Notes: generated by a model from the sequence alone, not told the origin. 64,000 bases of DNA from DATBRC01 sp036560485 (GCA_036560485.1 DATBRC010000053.1:124001-188000), one strand, 5' to 3'; shown: positions 44,079-53,729, counted from the stretch's first letter. Numbers and translations are program-made.

Positions 44079-44641
44079 TGTCGCACAAGACAAGAAACAC
44101 GCAGTGGCATGTGCATGTAAACGCCGTTAATCCATCGCCTCAAATCCGCGATTGGTTGACGGATAGAGATTCATTGACACGCAAGCTGATCGATCATTGC
44201 CAGCATTTTCGTGTGCAGCGCTTGCGCCAACAACGTGCGCGCAGTTTAATGGACGAATGTGCAGCAATCGAATTGCCGCGCCGCGTCAACGTGCACGAGC
44301 GTGAAGTATTGTTGCGCTGTGATGATGTGCCGGTTGTGTTTGCGCATACGATTGTGCCGTTGACAGCGACCGCTTCAGATTGGCCCTTCTTTAGTTCGTT
44401 GGGTGAGCGGTCATTGGGCACCACCTTGTTCGGGGATCCGCAAGTATCGCGCGGTGCGTTGCAATTTACGCGCTTGCATAGCGAACATCCATTGGCACAA
44501 CGCGCGTGTGCAGCGATGGGTGTGCAGGCGTTAGACACACCGTTATTCGCACGCCGCTGTTTATTCAAGCGAAAAAACGGACTTTTACTCGTCACAGAAA
44601 TCTTTCTGCCGACATTATTTAACAAGCAAAACAATCGATGA
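44078..44641 (+). CDS. ubiC: UbiC, chorismate lyase
   Basis: Converts chorismate to 4-hydroxybenzoate and pyruvate, the first dedicated step of ubiquinone synthesis. The 187-residue protein has the family landmarks DSLTRKL, REVLLRCDD and a C-terminal TEIFLP with Glu174. The ATG at 44078 overlaps the yqiA stop; an upstream in-frame ATG at 44048 is inside yqiA. The ring made here is prenylated with the IspB product; ispB is at 12.5-13.5 kb. Confidence 0.92.
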   Translation: MSHKTRNTQWHVHVNAVNPSPQIRDWLTDRDSLTRKLIDHCQHFRVQRLRQQRARSLMDECAAIELPRRVNVHEREVLLRCDDVPVVFAHTIVPLTATASDWPFFSSLGERSLGTTLFGDPQVSRGALQFTRLHSEHPLAQRACAAMGVQALDTPLFARRCLFKRKNGLLLVTEIFLPTLFNKQNNR

Positions 44642-46683
44642 ATGTATTTTTTGAAGAGTCCGGTGATTTCAAGGCAGGGGCAGTGTTGTCCCAGCAAGGT
44701 GAAGCCTATCAAGTTGAAATGCAAAGCGGTAAGCGCACCAAGGTGAAAGCCAAGGATGTGTTATTGCAGTTCACTTCCGCACCGGCACAATTACTGGAAG
44801 ATGCGCACGCCATTGCCGACGAAATCGAACTCGATTTTTTATGGGAAGTCGCAGGGCAGGAAGAATTCGGTTTTGCGGACTTGGGTGCAGAATATTTCGG
44901 CCATGCACCTCAGCCGCATGAAGCGGCTGGCCTGCTATTCAAATTGCAATCAGCGCCTTTTTATTTTTATAAAAAAGGCAGAGGCCGTTACAAATCTGCA
45001 CCGGAAGCGTCGATCAAAGCTGCGCTGGCCGGTATCGAAAAAAAGAAACAGCAGGCACTGATCCAGTCGCAATATGTCGAAGAATTAAAAGCGAATCGAT
45101 TGCCGGATGCGTTGAAACCGCTCGCGCTGCAATTGCTGTTCAAGCCGGATAAAAACAGTATCGAATACAAGGCATTGGACGCAGCATGTAGTGAGTTGCA
45201 CATGACGCCGCAGCGTTTGATGCTGGCAACAGGCGGCATTGCATCGCCAAAGGAATTGCATCTCTCCAAATTTTTATTGGAGAGTTTTCCAAAGGGGATT
45301 GGTTTTCCATCGGTCACACCGCCGGATGTGCCGGCATTGCCAGTGGCAGCTGTGCAGGCTTTTTCAATTGATGACGTCACCACGACGGAAATTGATGATG
45401 CATTTTCCGTGGTCACGTTGGGCGATGGCACCGTTCGGGTCGGTATCCATATCGCCGCCCCGGCATTAGGGATCAAGCCGCATGATGCCATCGATGCGAT
45501 CGCACGGCAGCGGTTATCGACGGTGTATATGCCGGGCGATAAAATCACCATGCTGCCGGACCATGTGGTCGAATCATTCACTCTGGCTGAAGGCAAGACC
45601 TGTCCCGCAGTATCACTCTATGCCACGTTGAATCCGGAAGATTGGTCGATCGTCAGCACAGAAACCAAGGCGGAATCGGTGCCGATCGTTGCCAACCTGC
45701 GCCACAACGATTTGGATGCATTGGTCACGGAAGACAATTTGGCTGCTGGCGTTGGCGAGTACCCGCACAAGGCAGAACTCGCATTACTATGGCAATGGGC
45801 GCAAGTCTTGGAAAAAGGACGCATGGCCAAGCGTGAGAGTTTTGGTCTGCGTCCAGAGCAGACAAATCGCGTCGATTTCAACTTCTATGTGGAAGACGAT
45901 ATCGTCACTATCGCACGTCGCAAGCGCGGCGCACCGCTCGATAAAATCGTTGCCGAGCTGATGATTTTTGCCAATAGCAGCTGGGGCAAGCTGATGCATG
46001 AACATGGCGTGCCAGGCATTTATCGCAGTCAGGGTACCGGCAATGGCTGGGCTGCCAAAATGCAGGTACGCATGGTCACGCACGCTGCGCCGCATCAGGG
46101 TTTGGGGGTCGATCAGTATGCGTGGAGCACGTCGCCGTTGCGGCGTTACACCGATCTGGTCAATCAATGGCAAATCCTGGCTTGTGTCGAACATGGTGTT
46201 ACAGCGCCGCTCGTTGCGCCTTTCAAACCCAAGGATGCTGACTTGTTTGCGATTGTGTCGGCTTTCGATGCAGCTTATAGTGCCTACGCCGATTTCCAGA
46301 ACAATATGGAACGCTACTGGTGTCTGCGCTGGCTCACACAAGAGCATGCGCAGCGCGTCGATGCCGTGGTGCTGAAAGAAGAGGTACTGCGTTTGGTCGA
46401 TATTCCCTTGGTCATCAAGCTGCCCGGCATGCCACCGGCACCGCGTGGCGCGTCGGTCAAACTTGACCTGGTTCGATGGGATGAAGTTGATTTGACCGTG
46501 GAAGCGCGCCTGCATGAGATCGTCGCAGCGCCTGTGGTTGAAATGGGCGAGGAGTTGGATGAAGAAGTGATTGGTGAAACAATGGAGCAATCTTCCGAGC
46601 AAACGAATGGTGAGTCGTCTAATGTCGATGTCGAAATAACCATAATCAGTACGGAATCCAACACTGAATCATTACCGGAGTAA
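44638..46683 (+). CDS. RNB-domain 3'-5' exoribonuclease (RNase II/R family)
   Basis: Processive RNA degradation. The 681-residue protein has an N-terminal region of about 235 residues, the RNB catalytic domain beginning FSIDDVTTTEIDDAFSVV, a region STSPLRRYTDLVNQWQ near the end of the domain, and a glutamate-rich C-terminal tail of about 45 residues. Predicted metal ligands are Asp245/246, Glu251, Asp253 and Asp254; position 251 is Asp in E. coli RNase II. It is shorter than RNase R and lacks an obvious S1 domain of standard form. It overlaps ubiC by four bases. Confidence 0.88.
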   Translation: MNVFFEESGDFKAGAVLSQQGEAYQVEMQSGKRTKVKAKDVLLQFTSAPAQLLEDAHAIADEIELDFLWEVAGQEEFGFADLGAEYFGHAPQPHEAAGLLFKLQSAPFYFYKKGRGRYKSAPEASIKAALAGIEKKKQQALIQSQYVEELKANRLPDALKPLALQLLFKPDKNSIEYKALDAACSELHMTPQRLMLATGGIASPKELHLSKFLLESFPKGIGFPSVTPPDVPALPVAAVQAFSIDDVTTTEIDDAFSVVTLGDGTVRVGIHIAAPALGIKPHDAIDAIARQRLSTVYMPGDKITMLPDHVVESFTLAEGKTCPAVSLYATLNPEDWSIVSTETKAESVPIVANLRHNDLDALVTEDNLAAGVGEYPHKAELALLWQWAQVLEKGRMAKRESFGLRPEQTNRVDFNFYVEDDIVTIARRKRGAPLDKIVAELMIFANSSWGKLMHEHGVPGIYRSQGTGNGWAAKMQVRMVTHAAPHQGLGVDQYAWSTSPLRRYTDLVNQWQILACVEHGVTAPLVAPFKPKDADLFAIVSAFDAAYSAYADFQNNMERYWCLRWLTQEHAQRVDAVVLKEEVLRLVDIPLVIKLPGMPPAPRGASVKLDLVRWDEVDLTVEARLHEIVAAPVVEMGEELDEEVIGETMEQSSEQTNGESSNVDVEITIISTESNTESLPE

Positions 46684-46772
46684 TCCTTTCGAAAAATTTA
46701 AAAAATTACCTAGTCTTATCGTAAAATCCTTCTCTAAGGAAACCGATACCCACACAGTGGCCGCACCAATTT

Positions 46773-47672
46773 GTGAAATTCATTTCAAATAATCTTACGT
46801 TAAACATTGCCATCACAATTTCTGTGTTGGTGCATGCGACTCTACTGGCAGTGCATTTCACGGCGCCTGATGCCTTTCGCTTCAAACCGACCGATCCCGG
46901 GTTGGAAGTGGTGCTGGTCAATGCAAAACACGATAAAAAACCACTGAAAGCCGATGCGCTAGCGCAGGCGAATCTGGATGGAGGCGGTAATGCAGATGCC
47001 GGCCGTGCAGCATCGCCTTTGCCGGAAATGGGCAAAGTGGAAGATGGCGACAGCATGACCGTTGCCAAAAAACGCATTATGGAGTGGGAAGAACGGCAGC
47101 AAAAAATGCTGGCGCAAATCAACAAGAAGACCAAACTTGCCACACCGTTGGTGACCAGCCTGGATAAGCCCAAGGAGGCGCAACTGCAGCCGGACGGCAC
47201 CGATATTCTCGATAGTGCGAAAGCATTGCGGCGAATGGAAGCGGAAATCGCCAAGCGGATCGAAGACGAAAACAAGCGTCCCAAAAAAACCTTTATCTCG
47301 CCCAGCACAAAAGAAGTTGGTTATGCAATGTATTACGCCACGGTGAGAGAGCGCATTGAAAAATTCGGCACATTGAATTTCCCGCAGAAGAACGGCAAAA
47401 AATTGTACGGAGAATTGATTCTCTCCATGTCTATTTTTCAAGACGGAAAAATCTATGAGGGTGATGGCGACGGCGGCATTGTCATTGAACTGTCTTCGGG
47501 TAATCCTGATCTGGATGCTGCGGCCAAGCGTATTATTCGCCGGGCTGCACCTTTCGGTAAATTTGCCGACAATATGCGGTCAGTCGAAAAGAACGATGTT
47601 TGGGTCATGACTACGCGATTCAAATTTACCAACGAAGATTTCACGGCTGAATTGCGCGGGGCAAAAGACTGA
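46773..47672 (+). CDS. TonB-like energy transducer protein
   Basis: A 299-residue inner-membrane protein: a short cytoplasmic start, one membrane segment (about 10-30), a charged periplasmic stretch (about 60-185, with coiled-coil-like AKKRIMEWEERQQKMLAQ) and a C-terminal TonB fold (about 200-295; GELILSMSIFQDGKIYEG). No exbB/exbD is adjacent, and the position beside aroE is conserved in betaproteobacteria, so it may serve an envelope process rather than iron uptake. The start GTG at 46773 has no good ribosome binding site. Confidence 0.85.
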   Translation: MKFISNNLTLNIAITISVLVHATLLAVHFTAPDAFRFKPTDPGLEVVLVNAKHDKKPLKADALAQANLDGGGNADAGRAASPLPEMGKVEDGDSMTVAKKRIMEWEERQQKMLAQINKKTKLATPLVTSLDKPKEAQLQPDGTDILDSAKALRRMEAEIAKRIEDENKRPKKTFISPSTKEVGYAMYYATVRERIEKFGTLNFPQKNGKKLYGELILSMSIFQDGKIYEGDGDGGIVIELSSGNPDLDAAAKRIIRRAAPFGKFADNMRSVEKNDVWVMTTRFKFTNEDFTAELRGAKD

Positions 47673-48505
47673 TGGCGACGCCGGATCGTTACGTTGTGAT
47701 TGGGAATCCAGTCTCTCATAGCAAGTCGCCGGATATCCATGCTCGATTTGCTGCGCAGACCGCACAGAATCTGATATATGAACGGTTGCTTGCGCCGCTG
47801 GATGGTTTTGTCGAGACCATCCGTGCTTTTATCGCGCAAGGCGGCAAGGGTGCAAATGTCACCGTGCCGTTCAAACTGGAGGCGTATGCTTTCGCGACCG
47901 AACTTACAGCACGCGCGCAAGCTGCCGGTGCGGTGAATACATTGAAATTCGATGGCGATAAAATCCTGGGTGACAATACCGACGGTGTTGGTTTGGTCAA
48001 TGACATTGTGCGCAATGCCGGTGTAGGCATTACCGGCAAACGTGTGCTGTTGTTGGGCGCAGGCGGTGCGGCGCGGGGAGTGATATTGCCGTTGTTGAAT
48101 GTACGACCGAATGAACTGGTCATTGCCAATCGCACTGCATCGAAAGCCGAGCAAATGGCACGACCCTTCAGGCAACAGTTTATTGATCAAGTGGCGGTCA
48201 GAACAAGTGAGTTCGCCAGTTTGCAAGGTGTATTCGACATCATCATCAATGCTACTTCTGCCAGTCTTTCCAATGAGATGCCGCCACTTCCACACAGCTT
48301 GATCAATGGGCGAACCTTCGCGTATGACATGATGTACGGCAAGCGACCGACCGTATTTATGCAGTTCGCAGCACAGCATGGAGCAACCGTGCGCGACGGG
48401 CTTGGCATGCTGGTAGAGCAGGCTGCGGAATCGTTTTTTGTGTGGCGTGGTGTGCGGCCGCAGACAAGCGCTGTGTTTTCCGAATTACGCAAACAGCTTT
48501 CATAA
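47672..48505 (+). CDS. aroE: AroE, shikimate dehydrogenase
   Basis: NADPH-dependent reduction of 3-dehydroshikimate. The 277 residues show GNPVSHSKSPDIHARF, the catalytic-lysine region VTVPFKLEAY, the DNTDGVGL motif and the dinucleotide-binding GAGGAARGV. The ATG overlaps the tonB-like stop (TGATG). mtgA follows by 16 bp. Confidence 0.97.
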   Translation: MATPDRYVVIGNPVSHSKSPDIHARFAAQTAQNLIYERLLAPLDGFVETIRAFIAQGGKGANVTVPFKLEAYAFATELTARAQAAGAVNTLKFDGDKILGDNTDGVGLVNDIVRNAGVGITGKRVLLLGAGGAARGVILPLLNVRPNELVIANRTASKAEQMARPFRQQFIDQVAVRTSEFASLQGVFDIIINATSASLSNEMPPLPHSLINGRTFAYDMMYGKRPTVFMQFAAQHGATVRDGLGMLVEQAAESFFVWRGVRPQTSAVFSELRKQLS

Positions 48506-48521
48506 AATAATTATCAATCCA

Positions 48522-49217
48522 ATGAAGACTTTGCGTAAGTTATTGTTGCGGATCATTCTGGCGGCAGTTTTGATCGTACTGGTGGTGCAGCTATATTTCT
48601 TTGTGCAGATATGGTGGTGGGTCGATCACAATCCGGAATCGACCAGTTTTATGCGGCATCAAAGCGCATTATTGCAAGCCAAAAATCCGAAAGCCAAGTT
48701 GCAGCACAAGTGGGTTCCGTACAATCGCATTTCCAATAATCTCAAACGCGCCATTATTGTGTCGGAGGATGCAACCTTTGTCGATCATGAAGGTGTCGAT
48801 TGGGAAGCGATACAACTGGCTTACGAAAAAAATAACAGGAAAGGCAAAGTGGTCGCCGGTGGATCAACGATCACACAACAATTGGCCAAGAATTTGTTCC
48901 TATCGGGCGAGCGCAGTTATTTGCGGAAAGCGCAGGAATTCATCATTACCTATATGCTGGAATTCTTGATGGACAAGGAACGTATCTTTGAGATTTATCT
49001 TAACGTTGTTGAATGGGGTAATGGTATCTTTGGCGCTGAAGCCGCTGCCCAGCATTACTATGGCATATCCGCAGCGGGATTGAGTGCAAGTCAGGCAGCG
49101 ACGCTGGCTGTGATGTTACCCAAGCCGCGTTATTTTGACACGCACCGTGGCTCAGCCTATTTGGAACGTCGATCGAATTTGATTTTGCTTCGTATGAATT
49201 CAGCGGAATTGCCATAA
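48522..49217 (+). CDS. mtgA: MtgA, monofunctional peptidoglycan glycosyltransferase
   Basis: Polymerises lipid II into glycan strands. From the ATG at 48522 it has 231 residues: an N-terminal membrane anchor (about 9-30) and a GT51 domain with SEDATFVDHEGVDWEAI, GGSTITQQLAKNLFLS and EIYLNVVEWGNGIFG. The frame continues upstream within aroE, but that part is not conserved. aroE-mtgA linkage is common in betaproteobacteria. Confidence 0.96.
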   Translation: MKTLRKLLLRIILAAVLIVLVVQLYFFVQIWWWVDHNPESTSFMRHQSALLQAKNPKAKLQHKWVPYNRISNNLKRAIIVSEDATFVDHEGVDWEAIQLAYEKNNRKGKVVAGGSTITQQLAKNLFLSGERSYLRKAQEFIITYMLEFLMDKERIFEIYLNVVEWGNGIFGAEAAAQHYYGISAAGLSASQAATLAVMLPKPRYFDTHRGSAYLERRSNLILLRMNSAELP

Positions 49218-49230
49218 AGGAAAGCGACAC

Positions 49231-49638
49231 ATGCATTCAAAATTTGAGCAGGGTGCATTAAGCCTGGTTGGCGTTGCGATTTTTAGTGCAGTGTTGGCTG
49301 CTGTTGCGATTGCTACCCTTTATTCGTGGCGTTATGAGCGCAATGTGTTTGCTGAAGGATGGACAAAGTTTTCAGGCCTGTTTCAGCAACAAACGCAACG
49401 CGTGGCTCAAAGTGTCGGCAGTCCCGCTTCGTCAGCAATCTATCAATGTACTGTCAATGGCAAAGTGCTGTATTCCAATGTGGCATGCGACGTGAAGGAT
49501 GTCGCCAGCAAGAAAGTTGATGTGCAGGATACGCATGGTTTTGAGGCGCCCAAACTTCCATTGGAAGCATCTTCTGTAGAGAATAACCGTCCGGCATTGC
49601 AAGACAAGATAATCGATAGAGCTTTGCAATCACATTGA
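49231..49638 (+). CDS. Membrane-anchored protein with DUF4124-like domain
   Basis: A 135-residue protein with one N-terminal membrane segment (about 10-30) and a periplasmic part containing IYQCTVNGKVLYSNVAC, close to the DUF4124 pattern with its cysteine pair. It begins 13 bp after mtgA, downstream of AAAGGAAAG, and ends the operon. Function unknown. Confidence 0.72.
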   Translation: MHSKFEQGALSLVGVAIFSAVLAAVAIATLYSWRYERNVFAEGWTKFSGLFQQQTQRVAQSVGSPASSAIYQCTVNGKVLYSNVACDVKDVASKKVDVQDTHGFEAPKLPLEASSVENNRPALQDKIIDRALQSH

Positions 49639-49757
49639 GATGTGGGTTATCCGTTCGCACTGATAGTAATGGCGGCGAGTGCTATAGCACCGTTCATGTA
49701 TTTCAAACAGAGGGGCTGGCTTAAAAAATAAGCACATCGCCCGATCCCTGTTCTTTG

Positions 49758-51035
49758 TTACATCGTAACCAACATGGCAATAACCGCTGCCAGCATGATT
49801 GCCACGCCGATCCAGCCGATAATGGTGTGGCGGCGCGTCAATGTGAACTTTCCCATGATGTTAGGTTCGCGTGCCAATAACAGCATGACGATCATGATCG
49901 GCACTGCAATCACGCCATTGATCAATGCCGCCCAAAACAAGGCTTGAATCGGGTGGATTGGCGTGAAGTTGAGCAGCATGCCGCCGATCGTTGCGAGTGA
50001 AATGATTGCGTAGAATTCGCGCGCTTCCAATGCTTTCAAATCCAGGCCATTGCGCCAACGGAAACTCTCGGTCACGGCATACGCGGCGGAGCCGGCCAGA
50101 ACCGGTACCGCTAACAAGCCTGTGCCGATAATCCCCAAGGCAAACAGCAAAAATGCGAACTCGCCCGCCAAAGGCCGTAATGCTTCTGCAGCTTGCGCCG
50201 ATGTTTCAATATTGGTGATGCCGTGAGAGGCCAGCGTTGTGGCAGTAGTCAGGATGATGGTAAAAGCAACCAGGTTGGAAAATGCCATCCCGATGAAGGT
50301 ATCGGCCTTGATGCGCTGCAAATGGGTTTTCGCGTCATCCGGTGCTTTACGCAAGGATTGCATGGATGTGTCGGCGCGGATTTCCTCTACCTCTTGCGAA
50401 GCCTGCCAGAAAAATAAATAAGGACTGATGGTTGTGCCGAAGACGGCAACGATCAATGTCACCGAATCGTTATTCCATGTGAAAGTCGGCAAAATTGTGC
50501 GAGTGAAGACTTCACTCCAAGGCACATGAACGGTGAATACGGTTGCTACATAGGACAAGAGACCAAGGGTGAGCCATTTTAAATAGCCGACGTATTTACG
50601 ATAGGGCAAAAAGATCTGTAACGACAAACATAGAAAGCCGAATCCGAGCGAGTAGTAATTAGCCAAACCTTTGCCAATGACCAGACGCATTGCTTCGCCC
50701 ATCGCAGCAATGTCTGCTGCAATATTGATGATATTGGCAATCAGCAGCAGCAACACGATGCTATAAAGCATAGAGGGTGAATAGGTGCGGCGAATATTGG
50801 CAGCCAGACCTTTGCCCGTCACGCGTCCAATGCGTGCGGAGATAAGTTGAATGCCAATCATGAAAGGCAGTGTCAACACGATCGTCCACAGCATATTGAA
50901 ACCGAACTGCGCACCCGCTTGAGAATAAGTTGCGATGCCCGATGGATCGTCGTCAGCGGCGCCCGTGATCAAGCCGGGGCCGAGCGCCTTGACCAAGTGA
51001 TTGCTTTTGAAACGGGAATAGAGCCTGCTGACCAT
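49758..51035 (-). CDS. Nramp-related metal transporter with altered metal-site motifs
   Basis: A 425-residue membrane protein with 11-12 hydrophobic segments and the Nramp fold. Helix 1 has GAADDDPSGIA (Asp28-30, Pro31, Ser32, Gly33), where canonical Nramp proteins have DPGN; helix 6 has TTISPYLFFWQ instead of the MPH motif that supplies the metal-binding methionine. Classic Mn2+/Fe2+ selectivity is therefore doubtful. Sub-branches of this superfamily transport other cations; the substrate here is unknown. It is encoded alone. Confidence 0.87.
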   Translation of the reverse strand: MVSRLYSRFKSNHLVKALGPGLITGAADDDPSGIATYSQAGAQFGFNMLWTIVLTLPFMIGIQLISARIGRVTGKGLAANIRRTYSPSMLYSIVLLLLIANIINIAADIAAMGEAMRLVIGKGLANYYSLGFGFLCLSLQIFLPYRKYVGYLKWLTLGLLSYVATVFTVHVPWSEVFTRTILPTFTWNNDSVTLIVAVFGTTISPYLFFWQASQEVEEIRADTSMQSLRKAPDDAKTHLQRIKADTFIGMAFSNLVAFTIILTTATTLASHGITNIETSAQAAEALRPLAGEFAFLLFALGIIGTGLLAVPVLAGSAAYAVTESFRWRNGLDLKALEAREFYAIISLATIGGMLLNFTPIHPIQALFWAALINGVIAVPIMIVMLLLAREPNIMGKFTLTRRHTIIGWIGVAIMLAAVIAMLVTM

Positions 51036-51202
51036 ACTGGCCTCCGCAAAACATCAGCGGACAGCCATTGGTTGTCCGTGATTTACATTAATTCAGGTTT
51101 GGGGTAACTGTCCATTGCGGGCGAGATTGTAGCAGCTATCTACGCAGATCGATATGATAAATGTGTTGTCAATGTTTACAAATTCATTCGATCTGCATTG
51201 TC

Positions 51203-52486
51203 TCAAACAAGTTCGGTAAAAATTCGACGTGCAGTTTCAAGGGTTGTTTCAATGGCGGCATCGTCATGCTGTGCAGAGACAAAGCCAGCTTCAAATGCAG
51301 CAGGCGCAAAATAGATTCCCGCATCCAGCATCGCATGGAAGAATGTATTGAATTTTGACTTGTCGCTCGCCATCATTTCTGCATACGATCCCGGAATTGT
51401 TTTAGCAAAATAAAGCCCGAACATGCCGCCTACGGAATCGGCACAGAAGCTGATGCCAGCACTGCTTGCAGCCTGCGTAAGGCCTTGTGCCAGCTTGCTG
51501 GTTTGCTTGGTCAACGCTTCATAGAAACCGGGTGCTTGAATGAGTTTCAGAGTGCTCATGCCGGCTGCTACTGCAACCGGATTGCCGGATAATGTACCCG
51601 CTTGATAAACCGCGCCAAGCGGCGCCAGATTTTTCATCAAATCTGCGCGGCCGCCAAACGCTGCAACAGGCATGCCGCCGCCAATGACCTTGCCCAGCGC
51701 AGTGATATCGGGTGTAATGCCAAACAGCGATTGTGCGCCGTTCAATGCGACGCGGAAGCCTGACATCACTTCATCGAAAATCAGCACGGCGCCATGTTGC
51801 GTGCACAGCCGTCGCATGGTGTGCAAAAATTCCGGCGTGGCGCGCACCAGGTTCATATTGCCTGCAACCGGTTCGACGATCACACAGGCAATTTCATCGC
51901 CCATTTGCTTGAATGCGTCTTCCAGTTGTTGCGTGTTGTTGTAATCGAGTACCAATGTATGTTTTACAAAATCTTCCGGCACACCTGCCGAAGTCGGATT
52001 GCCGAATGTGAGCAAGCCGCTGCCGGCTTTAACCAATAGCGAGTCGGCATGGCCGTGGTAACAGCCTTCGAATTTGACGATCTTGTCGCGTCCGGTTGCG
52101 CCGCGAGCCAGACGCAATGCACTCATCGTTGCTTCGGTACCGCTCGATACCAGACGTACTTGTTCGATCGATGGCACCAGACGGCAGATTTCTTCTGCCA
52201 TCTCGATTTCGCCTTCAGTCGGCGCACCAAAGCTCAAGCCGCGCGCGGCAGCTTCTTGCACCGCTTTGACGACGACCGGATGTGCATGGCCGACGATTGC
52301 CGGACCCCAGGAGCCGATGTAATCGATATAGCGTTTGCCATCCGCATCCCAAAAATACGGACCTTCAGCGCGTGTAATGAAGCGAGGCGTGCCGCCTACC
52401 GAGCGGAAGGCGCGCACAGGAGAGTTGACGCCACCAGGCGTGGTGCGCTGAGCACGAGAAAATAGGATGTCGTTGTTAGAGGTCAT
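51203..52486 (-). CDS. hemL: HemL, glutamate-1-semialdehyde 2,1-aminomutase
   Basis: PLP enzyme making 5-aminolevulinate for tetrapyrroles by the C5 pathway. The 427 residues include GGVNSPVRAF, the PLP-phosphate SSGTEATMSALRLAR and the cofactor lysine Lys266 in ALGKVIGGGMPV. It starts 18 bp after the ThiD-like kinase gene on the same strand, so the two are probably co-transcribed. Confidence 0.97.
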   Translation of the reverse strand: MTSNNDILFSRAQRTTPGGVNSPVRAFRSVGGTPRFITRAEGPYFWDADGKRYIDYIGSWGPAIVGHAHPVVVKAVQEAAARGLSFGAPTEGEIEMAEEICRLVPSIEQVRLVSSGTEATMSALRLARGATGRDKIVKFEGCYHGHADSLLVKAGSGLLTFGNPTSAGVPEDFVKHTLVLDYNNTQQLEDAFKQMGDEIACVIVEPVAGNMNLVRATPEFLHTMRRLCTQHGAVLIFDEVMSGFRVALNGAQSLFGITPDITALGKVIGGGMPVAAFGGRADLMKNLAPLGAVYQAGTLSGNPVAVAAGMSTLKLIQAPGFYEALTKQTSKLAQGLTQAASSAGISFCADSVGGMFGLYFAKTIPGSYAEMMASDKSKFNTFFHAMLDAGIYFAPAAFEAGFVSAQHDDAAIETTLETARRIFTELV

Positions 52487-52504
52487 GCTGAAAATAAGGA
52501 AAAA

Positions 52505-53380
52505 TCAAACAGTGGAATGGGGCGGTCCGGCCTTGGATGAATTTGATTCATCAGTATCCGTTTCTTCATCAGATTCACGCGCCCAAAAGTAGCGATCCGG
52601 CACCAGTTTTCCCATGCCTAATCGTTGGGCATTGGCAATCGACGCAATCGTAAATTCCTGTGCTTCAAAGACTGCTTCAGGTACGTCCAGTCCGTTTGCC
52701 AACAGCGCTGCAATGGTCGCTGACAAAGTTGTGCCGGCTCCGCTAAATGTTCCTGATATGCGTTGCCAATTGTCTTGCCGCACCACGCCGGATTCATTGA
52801 ATAGTGTGTTGGAAACATCGTGTATGTCGCATGGCGTACCTGTCACGAATAAATATTCGCAGCCGAGTTCGAGGACACGCATTGCGTCCAGCGTCAAAGT
52901 ATCGTCACTCGAAGGCTCACGCCAGGTCTCAGCCAGACGTGCCAACTCGACCGCAGACAATACCATGACTGTTGTTTGCGGAATGAGCAACTCGCGCATG
53001 GCGATTAACATGTCTTCGCTATCCGGGCCTTGGTCTGAAATGGATGAAATAAATGGATCAAGGATCAATGGAATGTCGGGATAGTCGGAAACGATTTCCG
53101 CGATGGCGGATACACTTTCGATACTGCCGACCACGCCTACCTTGAAAGCCGAGACCGGCATGTCTTCGAGCACGACACGCGCTTGATCGGCGACCCAATC
53201 GGCATCGATCACCTGCATGTCCTCAACGTGTGTGGTGTCGCCAATCAAGATGGACGTAATGACTGATAAACCATGGCAACCCATGGCGGCAAAGGCAGCA
53301 AGGTCGGCTTGAATGCCAGTGGCAGCGACCGGGTCGGAGGCGCCAAAGGTCAAAATTAGTGGAGAAGTTTGGTTTTGCAC
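52505..53380 (-). CDS. ThiD-like kinase (hydroxymethylpyrimidine/pyridoxal kinase family), divergent
   Basis: A 291-residue ribokinase-fold protein of the ThiD family. It keeps GIQADLAAF and a C-terminal anion-hole region but departs from the norm at key points: FGASDPVAATGIQAD instead of AGSDPSGGAGIQAD, and SGAGTTLSA instead of GTGCTLSA, so the usual cysteine is Thr. A 25-residue acidic tail ends the protein. The start is GTG at 53380. Next to hemL, it might phosphorylate a B6 vitamer or have lost HMP kinase activity. Other thi genes are absent here. Confidence 0.8.
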   Translation of the reverse strand: MQNQTSPLILTFGASDPVAATGIQADLAAFAAMGCHGLSVITSILIGDTTHVEDMQVIDADWVADQARVVLEDMPVSAFKVGVVGSIESVSAIAEIVSDYPDIPLILDPFISSISDQGPDSEDMLIAMRELLIPQTTVMVLSAVELARLAETWREPSSDDTLTLDAMRVLELGCEYLFVTGTPCDIHDVSNTLFNESGVVRQDNWQRISGTFSGAGTTLSATIAALLANGLDVPEAVFEAQEFTIASIANAQRLGMGKLVPDRYFWARESDEETDTDESNSSKAGPPHSTV

Positions 53381-53436
53381 GGTGGGTAGATTATGATAGC
53401 TGACTTTGCATTTTACTTGATTGAAGGGCAGTTAAA

Positions 53437-53625
53437 GTGAGTAATCAGACATCAGAAGAATTCAAGACGTGGATGTGCTTGATTTGTGGATGGGTATATG
53501 ACGAAGCGGCAGGTTTACCGGATGAAGGTATTGCTCCCGGCACACGCTGGGCTGATGTACCGATGAACTGGACCTGTCCGGAATGTGGTGCGCGCAAGGA
53601 GGATTTTGAGATGGTGACCATTTAA
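53437..53625 (+). CDS. Rubredoxin
   Basis: A 62-residue iron-sulfur electron carrier. Four cysteines (C14, C17, C47, C50) bind a single Fe, in CLICGWVYDEAAG and WTCPECGARKEDF. The GTG at 53437 is the only sensible start. It is divergent from the ThiD-like gene and 158 bp upstream of pilG. Its redox partner is not encoded here. Confidence 0.96.
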   Translation: MSNQTSEEFKTWMCLICGWVYDEAAGLPDEGIAPGTRWADVPMNWTCPECGARKEDFEMVTI

Positions 53626-53729
53626 CAGCACTGTAAAAGAGTGTGTCGTTGCTGTTGTTTTTTAGGTATTTTTTTTGCAGAAAAACCACGCCAATGGGAA
53701 TCTCTGCTATTACGTTGTTCTAAAGCATC

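Noticed and set aside
45787..46602. 271-residue minus-strand frame inside the RNB nuclease gene
   Set aside because: Antisense shadow of the catalytic domain; no ribosome binding site or known motif.
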